Positions 11,169-20,640 of a DNA stretch of 64,000 bases are shown piece after piece. Location: positions 47,634,001 to 47,698,000 of the forward strand of contig CP136895.1 of NCBI GenBank assembly GCA_034359265.1, written 5' to 3'. The position numbers and the translations under genes are program-made. The DNA comes from Canna indica (taxonomy: Eukaryota > Streptophyta > Magnoliopsida > Zingiberales > Cannaceae). The number at the start of each line of letters is the position of its first letter. Position 1 is the first letter of the stretch. The notes beneath the pieces were generated by a model. That model was not told the DNA's origin, did not search any database, and saw only the letters and a program-made list of their open reading frames with translations.

Positions 11169-12482
11169 TCATCGCCATTGCCTTAGGTTCAGATCCTTCT
11201 GTGAAAGCAGATATTGGAGGCTCTTGTGGTCTGTGGATATTTCACATGCCTCTCCATATAAGTTGTGATGCCAGAGCTTCAAGGCAAAGACTATGGCCGC
11301 CAACTCCAAATCATGAGTCGGATATTTCTTCTCATGGGTTTTCAGTTGCCTAGATGAGTATCCGATCACCTTGCCGTGCTGCATCAGTACGCACCCCAAT
11401 CCGACCCCAAAAGCATCACAATATGTTGCAAAGCCTCCCGACCCCAATGGTAGTGCTAGCCCAGGAACGGTAGTTAAGCAGTCCTTGAGCTTCTGAAAGC
11501 TCTCCTCGCATTTGTCATCCCAGATAAACTTTACTTTCTTCTGAGTTGGGCGCGTGAGCGAGGCGGCAATCTTGGAAAAAATCTCCACGAACTTCCTGTA
11601 GTAACCAGCCAACCCTACGAAACTGCAGATCTCGGTCATGCTGGTCAGTCTCTCCCAGTTCTGAACTGCCTTAATCTTTGCAGGGTCAACTTTTACACCA
11701 TCCCGGGATACTATATGTCCTAGGAATCTCACACTGGTCAACCAAAACTCACACTTTGAAAACTTTGCAAAGAGCTGATGATGCCTAAGGGTTTCTAGAA
11801 CTACCCTCAAATGCTCCCTGCGCTTAGCCTCGCTCATGGAATATACCAGAACATCATGAATGAATACTATGATGAATCTGTCCAAAAAGTCCTTGAACAT
11901 CTGGTTTATCAGCTCCATTAAGGCTACCGGGGCATTAGTAAGCTCAAAGGACATGACCAAGAACTCATAATATCCATACCGCGTCCTGAAAGCAGTCATT
12001 TAAATGTGCTGATCTCGGATCCTCAACTAGTGATACCCTGATCTCAGATCAATTTTTAAGAACCACTGAGCCCCCTGCAACTGATCAAATAAGTCATCTA
12101 TCCTAGGAAGCTGGTATTGGTTCTTGATCGACACCTTCTTGAGCTACCGGTAATCTATACACATTTGCATGGATCCATCTTTCTTTTTCACGAACGACAT
12201 TGGCGCTCCCCAGGGTGAGACACTTGGGCGAATGAACCCAATGTCCAACAGCTCATGCAATTGTACCTTAAGCTCCCTCAGCTCAATGGGTGCCATTTAG
12301 TATGGGGGAATTGATATAGGCTTCACTCCCGGTTGTAGCTCAATGCAAAACTTGGTCTCCCACACTGGTGGTAGTCCCGTCAACTTCTCAGGAAACACAT
12401 CAGGAAATTCCATGACCATTGGAGTACCCTCTATGTTGCTAGCCGAGCCCTCGCCGGTAACATCTGCAAAAACAAAAGCCAA
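11169..12482 (-). pseudogene. Tekay-1 reverse transcriptase and RNase H, active site mutated
   Basis: The N-terminal RT segment is at 12482-12297 (FPDVFPEKLTGLPP). A broken stretch follows, then a 276-codon open frame (11999-11169). The latter has [16 protein letters not shown], then the active-site block as [10 protein letters not shown] where the family has 'IDD', so one catalytic Asp is His. It continues through [16 protein letters not shown], the RNase H segment with [13 protein letters not shown], and [11 protein letters not shown]. The open frame stops at WR* (11169), where related proteins continue. It is not expected to polymerise DNA. Confidence 0.9.
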
Positions 12483-12488
12483 GAAAGA

Positions 12489-13200
12489 CTAACAACTGCC
12501 CACCATCAGCTTACGGGCCTGGAGAGTAGAGATCACCTTGATAGAGTCTCCTCTCCCATCGGCTTGAAAGGTAAAGGGTGGTATCACTGGCTTGCAAAAA
12601 GTGACCACCTTTGTCCTACAATTAAGAGATGCAAAATGGGCTGATAGCCAATCCATGCCTAGAATCACATCCAACTCTAGGGTTGGTAAAAGCATCAACT
12701 CCATTTTTAGGTCGTGCCCACCTATGGAGATATCACAGTCCCTGAAGACGGTCTTAGCAATAACAGTACCACCTGTAGGTGTAGACACTACTAATGGTTC
12801 AACCAACCAACTTTTGTCCTTCCCTAGCCTTGATGCCAACAACTCAGATAGAAATGAATGTGTAACACCTGGATCAAACAACGCATAAGTAGGTAATGTA
12901 CTAACTAAAATGATACATGTCACCACTGCATTGGATGCCTCCGCGCCCTCAGGAGTCAATGCAAAAATGCGAGCAAGTGGCCTCCCTAGACATGTCGTGC
13001 GCTGTTGCCCTGTCCCTTGAGTCTGAGTCCACTGCGCTACTAAGCTATCGACATAGGAGCTCTCCCTCTGGGTGGTACTGCTGCTTGACCACCCCCTACA
13101 GGGCAGTCCCTCCTAATGTGGCCACACCCAAAATAGGTAGTCGGACCGTAGCAAGCTCCTCTGTGCCTCGTCCCGCACTGCCCACAGTTTGGCACCTCGC
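12489..13200 (-). pseudogene. Tekay-1 zinc knuckle and aspartic protease
   Basis: A zinc-knuckle piece (FGCGHIRRDCP) is readable near 13100-13140, then the protease in a 156-codon frame (12959-12489). The catalytic motif reads ALFDPGVTHSFLS where the family has D-S/T-G, so the catalytic Asp is kept but the next residue is Pro. The downstream flap region and DVILGMDWLSAH are well preserved. The open frame ends at 12489, shortly before the RT segment in another frame. Confidence 0.85.
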
Positions 13201-13371
13201 CTCTCTGCTCTCCTAGTACTGTAGCACTCTAGATAGCCATCGGTGGTCCCGTCCACGTACGACCTCTGGAATTTCCCTGTCCCTGGCTCTACGGGCGTGT
13301 TGTCCCAGTGCCAGCACCCTCAAACTGGGTGCGCATGTCCTCCTGTCGGTGTTGTTTAAACCTCTTCCAGG

Positions 13372-14295
13372 CTAGTCCATCCTGCCGGTCGGTAGGTACC
13401 ATGGCTTCCTTCCCCATCGCCCCGTCCACCATTGAACAAAGCTAGTGCCCTCTGTGTTGTGTATCAGTCTTCCAATCTGTGCTCTCAGACCCTCCACGAA
13501 CTGTCTCACTTGGTCTGCCTCATTGACCACCAAAGATGGGTGGTAACGGGACAACCGTGTGAACTCGATCTCATACTCCAACACCGTCATGGTGCCTGTC
13601 TGGAGAAGCTGCTCGAACTCCCTTGCCCGCCTTTCGCGGATATTCCTGGGGAGGTACTTTTCGATGATAGTAGTACGGAACTCTCCCCACATAGGGGTTG
13701 GTTCATGAGTCCCCCTACGTGCCCTCCATGCCTGGTGCCACTCCTTCGCTGAGCCCCTATGTTGTAGCCCAACTATGTGCGCCATCGCCTCAAAGGAACA
13801 CTCCAAGACCAAGCATAGCTTCGTACAATCGTTAAGGAATGTCGTCACCTCCACTACCTGATTTGTGCATGTGAATATCGGTGGCTTCAGCTTTACAAAG
13901 TCCATATATAGCAAGATGCGTACCACCGGCTCTCGCCGATCCTCCTCCCCGTACCCAGACTGAACCGGCTCGACCAGCTCGATCACTGTGGGTGCCACTG
14001 GTGGGATAGGTGGGGTCCACTGTTGTGCCAGCTCCCGCTCCTTAAGAAGCTCCTCTCGCTCCCTACGGAACTCCTCTTGTTCTCTATGGAATTCATCCCG
14101 TTCCCAGCGAAGCTCCTCGGTCAGTTCAATCACCTGGGTCTCTAATAGCACAACTCTGGGATCTCGCACTGCCTCCTCCTGAGCTGCCTGACTGGTAGCA
14201 CGGCCTTTGTCTCCGCCGCAACCCCGACCTCGGCCTCATCTGCCAACGGAGTTACTTCCGCTTCCACTCATCACGGCATCATCATGTGCCTCCAT
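13372..14295 (-). pseudogene. gag: Tekay-1 gag with in-frame TGA
   Basis: The Gag start is the ATG at 14295 (MEAHDDAVMSGSGSNSVGR), followed at once by TGA where neighbouring codons suggest CGA, then the same frame continues to 13372. The next part is a charged coiled-coil stretch (about residues 50-90), then the capsid: FLNDCTKLCLVLECSFEAMA, EFRTTIIEKYLPRNIRERR and EFEQLLQTGTMTVLEYEIEF. The reading frame is lost near 13372, before the zinc knuckle. Transcription would run from the right LTR. Confidence 0.85.
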
Positions 14296-14473
14296 TTCTA
14301 TTAATAAGAAACCAAATACTACACAATTTAACAAAAGAACAATCAACTTGAATTAAAAATATGTACCGCCGTTGATGCGTAAGTTCAGCAGTCCATCTCG
14401 TGACTATGACATATCATATGTGAACACGCTAGCAATGCCCCCATACGATACCCACTATCCTATTATTGTACCC

Positions 14474-14485
14474 GCTCTGATACCA
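14474..14485 (-). other. Primer binding site of Tekay-1 (initiator tRNA-Met)
   Basis: The minus strand reads TGGTATCAGAGC, complementary to the 3' end of initiator tRNA-Met. It lies four bases from the LTR start at 14489, so it fixes the element's orientation as minus. Confidence 0.85.
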
Positions 14486-14488
14486 CAT

Positions 14489-14742
14489 TGTCACACCCCA
14501 AATTCGGTATGATCAGCCAAGGTACGTCATGTACCCCGAAGCCTAACCCAACTCAAACCACAAATACAATAAATAACCTGAACAGTTTTATGATGTTTCA
14601 AAAGACTTATAATAGACATTTAATTCCTAACCAAACCATTAACTCAATAAATATCAAATGTTCAAGTTACTTAAAAACAAACTTAAATCAACAAACCAAG
14701 AAACCTATATGTAAGAAAATGTGGAAAACAAATAACCCGAGT
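14489..14742 (-). repeat. Tekay-1 5' LTR, interrupted
   Basis: Matches 7669-7922 almost throughout. It stops after 'aacccgagt', exactly where CACTACAAC begins. The continuation that would be expected (as at 7923) is not found to the right inside the window before the next element. Confidence 0.85.
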
Positions 14743-14759
14743 CACTACAACATTTAAGG

Positions 14760-15959
14760 TTTTTTATAGCATCTAACAATAGCATTCTACCAAAATTCTA
14801 TTGTAAAAAACTCCCTCCAATGGCTAAAATTAAAACTCTCTCCTAATAGTTTCCCGCTTTTTTTTCCCCGAGGACAAAAAAATCCTGCACCCTACTTTTT
14901 TTTTCCCTCAGCCGATCGACAAAAGCCCTCAGCCCGTGACACTTTTTTTTCACTCCCCCTTGGCGACGCCTCCCATGCCAATGCTCACTACCCCTCGCGA
15001 AGCCGAGCTCGAGGTATTCCTTCTTTCTCGATGTCTTCTTTGGTCATGCACGTTGGTGTGCTTAATCCATGGGCGAAGCTCCGACAAGATCTCGCGGCGT
15101 TCCGATAGATCTAGTCAGGTTTGGGGCAGATCCACTTCGGCGGTGATGTTTCTCGTGGATTCCTCTATGGAACCCTCCCATTTTCTACCGATTCCACCTT
15201 CCCTTTCTTCCAGACTGCTCTCCTTCCCTCCCCCCCCCCCCCCCCCCCCCGCCCCCCGCCCCCCGCACATGTATGCTTATGCCCCGCCCGCCGGGCCACC
15301 CCTCTTCCTCTATCACTTCGTTGTCTCATGTTTTGGTTTTTGACCTCTCAATGGTTGGTACAGAACCGGGGTGCCACACTACCAGATTGATAGCAAATTT
15401 TGGTCCAAAGTCCTAAAATTTTACTTATTCAAGTTGTTCTCAGTTTCAGCATTTTGGAAAGGATTCCCACTTCGTTGAAGTTCCTCTTCCCATGGATAAG
15501 CTTTCTCTGAGCAGTCATGAATCCGACGTTGGATGTAATTGGTGCCTTTTTCTTTGTTTAATTGACCCTTTTGTCAATTTCTGCAGCATGTGAGAAGGTT
15601 GAAGAGAACTATGATGGCTCTAGTTTGCAACTTGGTCTTTTTCGGAAATTTGATAATATAGGATAAATTTATCTGTTTTATTTAATTAAGCCTTACCCAA
15701 TCCCAGCTTCATCTTTTCGGAACTTTTATGTTTCTTGATGAATTTTATATTTAGGGTTCAAACTACTTCCATGTTTAGATACTTCTTTTTAGGGATATTA
15801 TATGTGATTTTAGATACTTCCTTTGAAGCTTGTATCCCCTAAGCTACTAATTTATGAGCTTACATGCATTTTCTTCCACCACCAAAAGTGTCCCCTAGCT
15901 TTGTATTGTTTTTATCTTTGATTTATATGCTCAACACCTTCTATTGCTGCACTTTCATG
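14760..15959. other. CACTA interior, no identified gene
   Basis: Positions 14930-15340 are GC-rich and look like a promoter, 5' UTR or first exon of a captured gene, with a possible exon end at 'gagctcgag|gtattcc' near 15017. A run of 21 C residues at 15230-15250 inflates proline-rich frames that I do not accept as genes. 15390-15959 is AT-rich and intron-like. Confidence 0.4.
15230..15250 (+). repeat. Poly-C tract (21 C)
   Basis: Uninterrupted run of C followed by G-spaced C blocks to 15265. Its length is prone to assembly error. Confidence 0.9.
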
Positions 15960-16030
15960 TATGGAGATGAACATAGATTAGCAGGATTTTCAGCAACCTT
16001 GCAGGCTATTATCTCTTTTGTAGAGAGCAG
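15960..16030 (+). pseudogene. MON1: Captured exon fragment of MON1 (vacuolar fusion protein)
   Basis: The open segment reads [17 protein letters not shown] then ISFVESR. This is the strongly conserved start of the first longin domain of MON1, the partner of CCZ1 in the Rab7 guanine-nucleotide exchange factor that acts at late endosomes and vacuoles. It ends 'agagagcag|gtgcaa', a plausible splice donor. The acceptor side is unclear. Only about 24 of the several hundred codons of the gene are present. It lies in the same orientation as the remorin and SCPL pieces, inside the CACTA-type element. Identification is by recall of the motif. Confidence 0.7.
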
Positions 16031-17029
16031 GTGCAATATTTTTGTCTGTCATTACAGTCATATGAAATATGTTACTTAGTCCTACCGAAGTTGCTATTTT
16101 GGTTACTTTTTAGCATGTTTTTTAGTTGTTTCCAAGATAAGACCATATGTCAAATTTCCTAAAGGTGATTACCTCTTTCTCATTGAGATCTCAGTAGAAG
16201 ACTATCTTGATTTCGTCTAACTTTGGCGTCGGGTTTATAAAATTTAATCTTATGTTGCAGTCACCATTCTGCTAATTGAAGTACCCCACAGTATTTTCAT
16301 ATTATCATAAAGTGCTCATTCCATATGACGTTTGAAGAATTGCTTTAATTTGTTGTATGTTTGCTACTTTGCTCCACAAGAGATGCCAAATGTGCTATCA
16401 ATGAAAGTTAGTGTTATTAGGTGGAGATTGGTGAAAAAAGGAGTTGGTTCTAGTCAAGATACTTTGCCCCACAATATTTCTTTGCATCTTTATTTTTCAT
16501 ATGCTTAACATAGAACCATTATACATTAACCCTTCATTTTGACAATAGTTATTAGCCTAATGACTCAGCATGGCTTGATGTTTTCTGATTATTTTCGGCT
16601 TTTTGTAATTATATAGACATTCTAATTGGTAATGCAGCTCCTATCAAAAGGTTCTTCAAATTAATTTCCCACTCAAGGCTTTACCTCTTGCTAATTCCTA
16701 TTAACTTCTTGTCCGCATTTACTACTGGATTATTTTTCATAGGGTGCAAAAAACTCTTTCGCTAGCTGAATTTTTTTTTTTTTGAAAAGGAGAATACTTG
16801 TATTAATTCATAAGATGGGAATTAGGTACAAGTATGAGGGGAGAGGAAGGGGAAAACATAGTGGAAAAACATTTGAGTGATAGAGTGAAAATAAGAGAGC
16901 AAGGCAATTAAAACTTAGAAAGGTGTTATGATAACTTAGAAAGCACAAATAGGTTCATAACGAGCGCTTATGGATGTTCTAATCATCTATTGTTCTTGTA
17001 TTCTGTTTTACTGTTCTCTTTGTTATCAG
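16031..17029. other. Intron-like DNA between captured fragments
   Basis: AT-rich sequence without a coding signal. A T13 run at 16771-16783 followed by 'gaaaaggagaatacttg' may be the tail of a small retroposon in reverse orientation. No target duplication was found. Confidence 0.35.
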
Positions 17030-18183
17030 AGGTTGAAGATCCACCCGCAGAAAAAAGTTCAGGGGGTTCAACTGAAAGAGGTAAATATGTTGAAATGCTT
17101 TTTGAATTGATGATCTTGCTATCGTATACAATGAGCCTTGACTTGAGAGAAATGACCATGTTTATTATCACTTTTTGCAAGGCTTGCATCAGAGAAGTGC
17201 ATGTCTTTAATCAAGTCTTGGGAGGATACTGAAAAGACCAAGGCAGAAAATAAGCAAGTAATTTTAACTTCGGATCTTACTGAAGAATTCAGTTTGTACT
17301 ACTATATTAATATCTAGCAATGAAAATCTACGTTATAAGGCCATTGTTTGAGTACTTAAAAGCATATCAAGGCAAAATAGTTAGGTTATGAACTGGACAA
17401 CCTCATTGGATCAGGTCCAGGATGTAAAGACCTACCAGGTTCGAGAAGATTGAGTTAGACATCACATGGCTATGTGGAGAACAAATTTAGCTGCACCTAC
17501 CCTAACTGTCTCTCTTGCAGAACATACCTTAGTGGAAGCTCATCAGTGATGTGCATCTTTGTTGTTACTTCTTCATTTATTTTTGTTCTTTCTTAATTGG
17601 CATGAAATTTGTCTACAATTTTGAGCTTCTGGTTTGTCATTGGTTCTTTCACCCATCCATTTCTCCCTCGGAGCAATTACTATCTCTTAAGATCACCTTG
17701 TAAACTCAAAGCTATCTACTTAGATTTTCAGTACAACAGGGTTGCATACAATTCGTACAAAGTGTAATTGGTTTAATGATATGAGAACAGTAACACATGT
17801 TTTGTAATACAACATACAATTTCTTAGAGCAAACATTGTTCACCTGCATCTGGAGAGAATTTCTAGCTTCTCTATGTTTAGTCTCAGTGGAGTTCCAAGT
17901 CAATGCTAGTCTTAAGTTTCTAATCAATGTCATTTAATCTCAAAGATTAAACCATTAGATGAGAAACAATCAAATAATCATTGGATTTTTATTCATTTAC
18001 TCCATTCCGTGGAGTTGGTTAGCTTTCTTACATAGTGGATTATGTCATGTGACAATTTACTGTGCTTAATTTGACTATTTTCCCCCTGGAATTGTAACAC
18101 AGGGCTGCTAAGAAGTTATTAGCTATTGCTGCAAGGGAGAACTCTAAAAAGGCAGATGTGGAAGCTGCACTAAACGGAAAGAG
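17030..18183 (+). pseudogene. Captured remorin gene fragment (three exon pieces)
   Basis: Remorins are plant plasma-membrane nanodomain proteins with a C-terminal coiled coil. Piece 1 (17030-17080) begins after 'ttatcag' and reads VEDPPAEKSSGGSTER, then donor GTAAAT. Piece 2 (about 17170-17253) reads ARLASEKCMSLIKSWED then TEKTKAENK. Piece 3 (18103-18183) reads AAKKLLAIAARENSKKA then DVEAALNGKR, with donor GTAACT. Pieces 2 and 3 join in frame only if the intron uses a GC donor (GCAAGT at 17254) with AG at 18101-18102. The final coiled-coil exons and the N-terminus are missing, and the acceptor of piece 2 is decayed. It is not functional. Confidence 0.85.
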
Positions 18184-18669
18184 GTAACTACTTCTTTCTT
18201 GTATCAGAGTGAAGTCCTGAGTTACCCAAGTTGTGAAGTTCTTTGTTAATGGTATCTCTCCAAATATAGACTTGTGTAAACTAAGAAATAACAAGGAAGA
18301 AATTGTTTAGCTTCACAGTTTTAACTATTTAGCAGTAATTTTCGCTGGAGTTCTTCTAGATTCTGTTTGGAAAAAATGAACAGAAAACAAATATTATTGT
18401 AGGTGGACAGAAGCTGGAAATGTTTGGTTGGTTTATGATATCATAAACCAGCATAGGAAAGGAAATATGAACTTAAAATGTTGTTGTCATCTTGGCAATG
18501 CGACTCAATTAGTTCATAACATGAATTTTTCATATCTGATCACTTTTGAGATTCTAGTAGTAGTGTGGGGGATAATTTTTGCATCTTCTTTATAGTATTC
18601 ACATTTTACAAGATTTTTTTTTCAGAGGAAAATATAATGGTGTGATTTATTTTTTCTCTTTTGTTGTAG

Positions 18670-18775
18670 GTCACTATGTGCCCCAGTTAGCTGAACTTGT
18701 CTATGACCGCAACAAAGACACAAAGAACTACCCACACATCAACTTAAAAGGCTTCATTGTGATGACCAAATAAGG
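18670..18775 (+). pseudogene. Captured exon of serine carboxypeptidase-like gene
   Basis: After acceptor 'ttgttgtag' the exon reads [19 protein letters not shown] then [12 protein letters not shown]. This is the block after the catalytic-serine 'GESYAG' motif in plant S10 carboxypeptidases and acyltransferases. The catalytic Ser exon is not present. After the IV codons the expected 'GNxxxxD' is replaced by MTK and a stop. It is an isolated exon, 490 bases downstream of the last remorin piece and on the same strand, with no sign of the rest of the gene. Confidence 0.85.
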
Positions 18776-18856
18776 GAGATGAACTTATTATTAGCTATAG
18801 TTCTGGAAAGGTGTGTAATTGTTGTCACTTATCTACACATGCATATATGTTGTATG

Positions 18857-20383
18857 TGTGGGCGAAATGGCGACACTAGAGGGGGGGATGAATAGTGTGT
18901 TTACTAAATCTAATAGCCAAATCCGATTTTAATCGTTTACTTAAATCGTTTAGATAATTTGTGATTCAATGATTATATGCGGAAGCAATAAATGATTAAG
19001 CAATTAAAGCACAACAAAATGAAACAATGCAAACAAAAGATTTATAGTGGTTCGGCCCCAATGCCTACTCCACTACCTAAGCACCCCGCTTAGGATTTTC
19101 AAACTAGTTTTACTAGATTAATTTAAGTTTCCCTTACACAAAGGACATTTCACCGAAGAGACGCACTCTCGACCTAAGGCACTTCCACACCCGGAAGTCA
19201 CTGCCTTCTTATCGAGAATCCTCTTCCACCTCAACCCTAAGGGACAACAAAGCTAATCCTAGTAAACACTAAGTTTACAAAAGTGGCTTTACAACTAACA
19301 CCAGGTAACCACTTATACACTCAAGACCAAACACCAGGTCTTCACACGCACAAATAAAAACACAGATTCAAACAAATAGTAAAAATTACAATTGAAAGAG
19401 CTTAAAGAGAAAACCAATTATTGCAAGCTCCTTTCACAGCCTTGGAACCTCCAACTCGCCGAGTCATAGAGCTCGATTCAATTCCCAAGTTGAGGCAGCA
19501 GCTGGCGCTTGAGAAGGTGTTCGCGGAAATAGCATAGCGCACTTGATCAATCGTTGGAATGCTCAAATCTTCCTTTTAATGGCTCAATAAATTCTGTAAG
19601 AATCAAGGAAGTGTGTTAAAAGAATCATATGAGGGTATATTTATACCCTGTTGAAGAAACAACTGCTCAACAGATAGAAAACTATCCGTTGCAAACCGCC
19701 GGTCAATTGGTCGGTCGAATGGTCGGTCGACCGGTAATTCGACCGCTTCCTTTTTCATGTGGTCGGTCGACCGATAGGTCGACCGCCCAGATGCAAATCT
19801 ATCGATCCACCCTTCGGTCGACCCATCGATCGACCATCGCGATCTCGCGACTTCAGCCAACGCATGTCGGTCGACCGACGGGTCGACCGCCCGAGCTACT
19901 GCCCAATTTGGGCTTCAATCGGCCGACCGCTCGATCAACCGACGTAGTTGCTGCATTTTCTTCCCTAAGTTTTGATCGACCGACGGGTCGACCGAATGTC
20001 TACTGCCCCTTTTTACCTACAGTCGGTCGACTGCTCGGTCGACCGAACATAGGCTGAGATTGATTTCTTCAGCCTTTTTCTTTCGTGCTTCATTTTTGGG
20101 TTCCGGCTTTCAACGTGCATCAACTTGGAGAGCTTTCATGTGATCCTTGAGCTCGTCCAATACGTCTTTGTCGCACACATCGATCTTTGAGAGATTTCCG
20201 CGACGAACCCGAGCGCGACGATCAATGTCCTTCCGATTTCTTTAATTTTTCCGATCGAGGACATTGAACGCTACTGATATGGAACTTGAAGATATTCTCA
20301 ATGAAATCATTAGTCACATGTTTGTTATCATCAAAACCATCAAAATCGAGATTAAGACTAAGGTTGAAAACCTAAAGCCAACA
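18857..20383 (-). repeat. Sirevirus-type Ty1/copia 3' LTR (copy B)
   Basis: Runs from the left end (TGTGGGCGAAATGG) to GCCAACA at 20383, so it reads TGTTGGC at the 5' end on the minus strand. It is bordered at 20384 by a polypurine tract (AAAAAGGGGGAGAT on the minus strand), which makes this the 3' LTR of a minus-strand element. It carries 'tttatagtggttcgg' near 19041 and the tgcctactccac/cctaagcacc landmarks shared with the copy at 4140. No second LTR or pol for this element is in the window. Confidence 0.8.
19690..20055. repeat. Cluster of GTCGACC palindromic words in LTR
   Basis: Within 365 bases the words GGTCGACC, GTCGACCG and close variants (GATCGACC, GGCCGACC) recur more than ten times, often paired head to head as 'ggtcggtcgaccgg'. 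The spacing is irregular, so this is not a strict tandem repeat. Similar but shorter clusters lie at 4960-5005 and 6635-6680. Confidence 0.8.
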
Positions 20384-20640
20384 ATCTCCCCCTTTTTGAT
20401 GATGACAAACATCCTTGAGAAAATATATATCATTAAAGCATAGAGGATATCAACTTAGGGAATTCTCCCCCTATCAACATGCATATCTATGAGAATAAAC
20501 TCCCCCTATCTATATGCATGAATTTCATATATTTTCCTCCCCTTTACCTATACTTTTCTCCCCATTTTAACTATACATTTCTACCCCTTTTGACTACACA
20601 TTTCTCCCCCTTTTGACATCAATCAAAAAGGGCAAGAAAA
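20384..20640 (-). other. Multiple polypurine-tract array
   Basis: Next to the LTR the minus strand reads AAAAAGGGGGAGAT, the primary polypurine tract. Further upstream in element sense the plus strand shows repeated 'ctcccccta', 'ctcccccttttga' and 'tctcccc' blocks at about 20465, 20500, 20537, 20557, 20580 and 20605. Several tandem polypurine tracts before the 3' LTR are a known feature of Sireviruses and support the lineage call. Confidence 0.75.

Larger units (their letters stand above)
7669..14742 (-). mobile_element. Tekay (Del) chromovirus, Ty3/gypsy, degenerate (Tekay-1)
   Basis: Minus-strand Ty3/gypsy element. On the plus strand it runs 3' LTR (7669 to about 9459), chromodomain, integrase, RNase H/RT, protease, gag, PBS (14474-14485), 5' LTR (from 14489). 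The C-terminal chromodomain and the LTR ends (plus-strand TGTCACACCC) place it in the Tekay/Del chromoviruses. Every domain carries stops or frameshifts and several catalytic residues are changed, so it is dead. The right LTR stops at 14742 where a CACTA-type element begins, so the CACTA insertion is younger. Confidence 0.9.
14743..18856 (+). mobile_element. CACTA-type transposon carrying host gene fragments
   Basis: It starts CACTACAACATTTAAGG right at the break in the Tekay-1 LTR, the hallmark CACTA terminus. It is followed by short subterminal words (ATAGCATCTA, AATAGCATTCTA, TTCTATTGTAAAA) as in CACTA subterminal repeats. I find no transposase. The roughly 4.1 kb instead holds exon pieces of MON1, remorin and a serine carboxypeptidase-like gene, all on the plus strand with intron-like DNA between. 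The right terminus (expected ...TTGTAGTG) is not seen; a Sirevirus-type LTR begins at about 18857 and has probably removed or displaced it. A Helitron could also capture several fragments, but the sharp CACTA start argues against it. Confidence 0.7.

Noticed and set aside
14936..15390. Proline-rich open frames on the plus strand
   Set aside because: Driven by a run of 21 C and C-rich flanks; no recognised domain and no continuation.
17030..18183. Functional remorin gene
   Set aside because: N-terminal and last coiled-coil exons are missing, one acceptor is decayed, and an unrelated SCPL exon follows within 500 bases.
14743..18856. Helitron as the vehicle of the gene fragments
   Set aside because: The left boundary is CACTACAAC at an exact break in a known LTR. 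No TC start or CTRR end with hairpin was found at the right; the option stays open only because the right CACTA end is missing.
19629..20057. 142-codon Arg/Ser/Pro-rich frame
   Set aside because: Follows the GTCGACC word cluster in an LTR; no start context or homology recalled.
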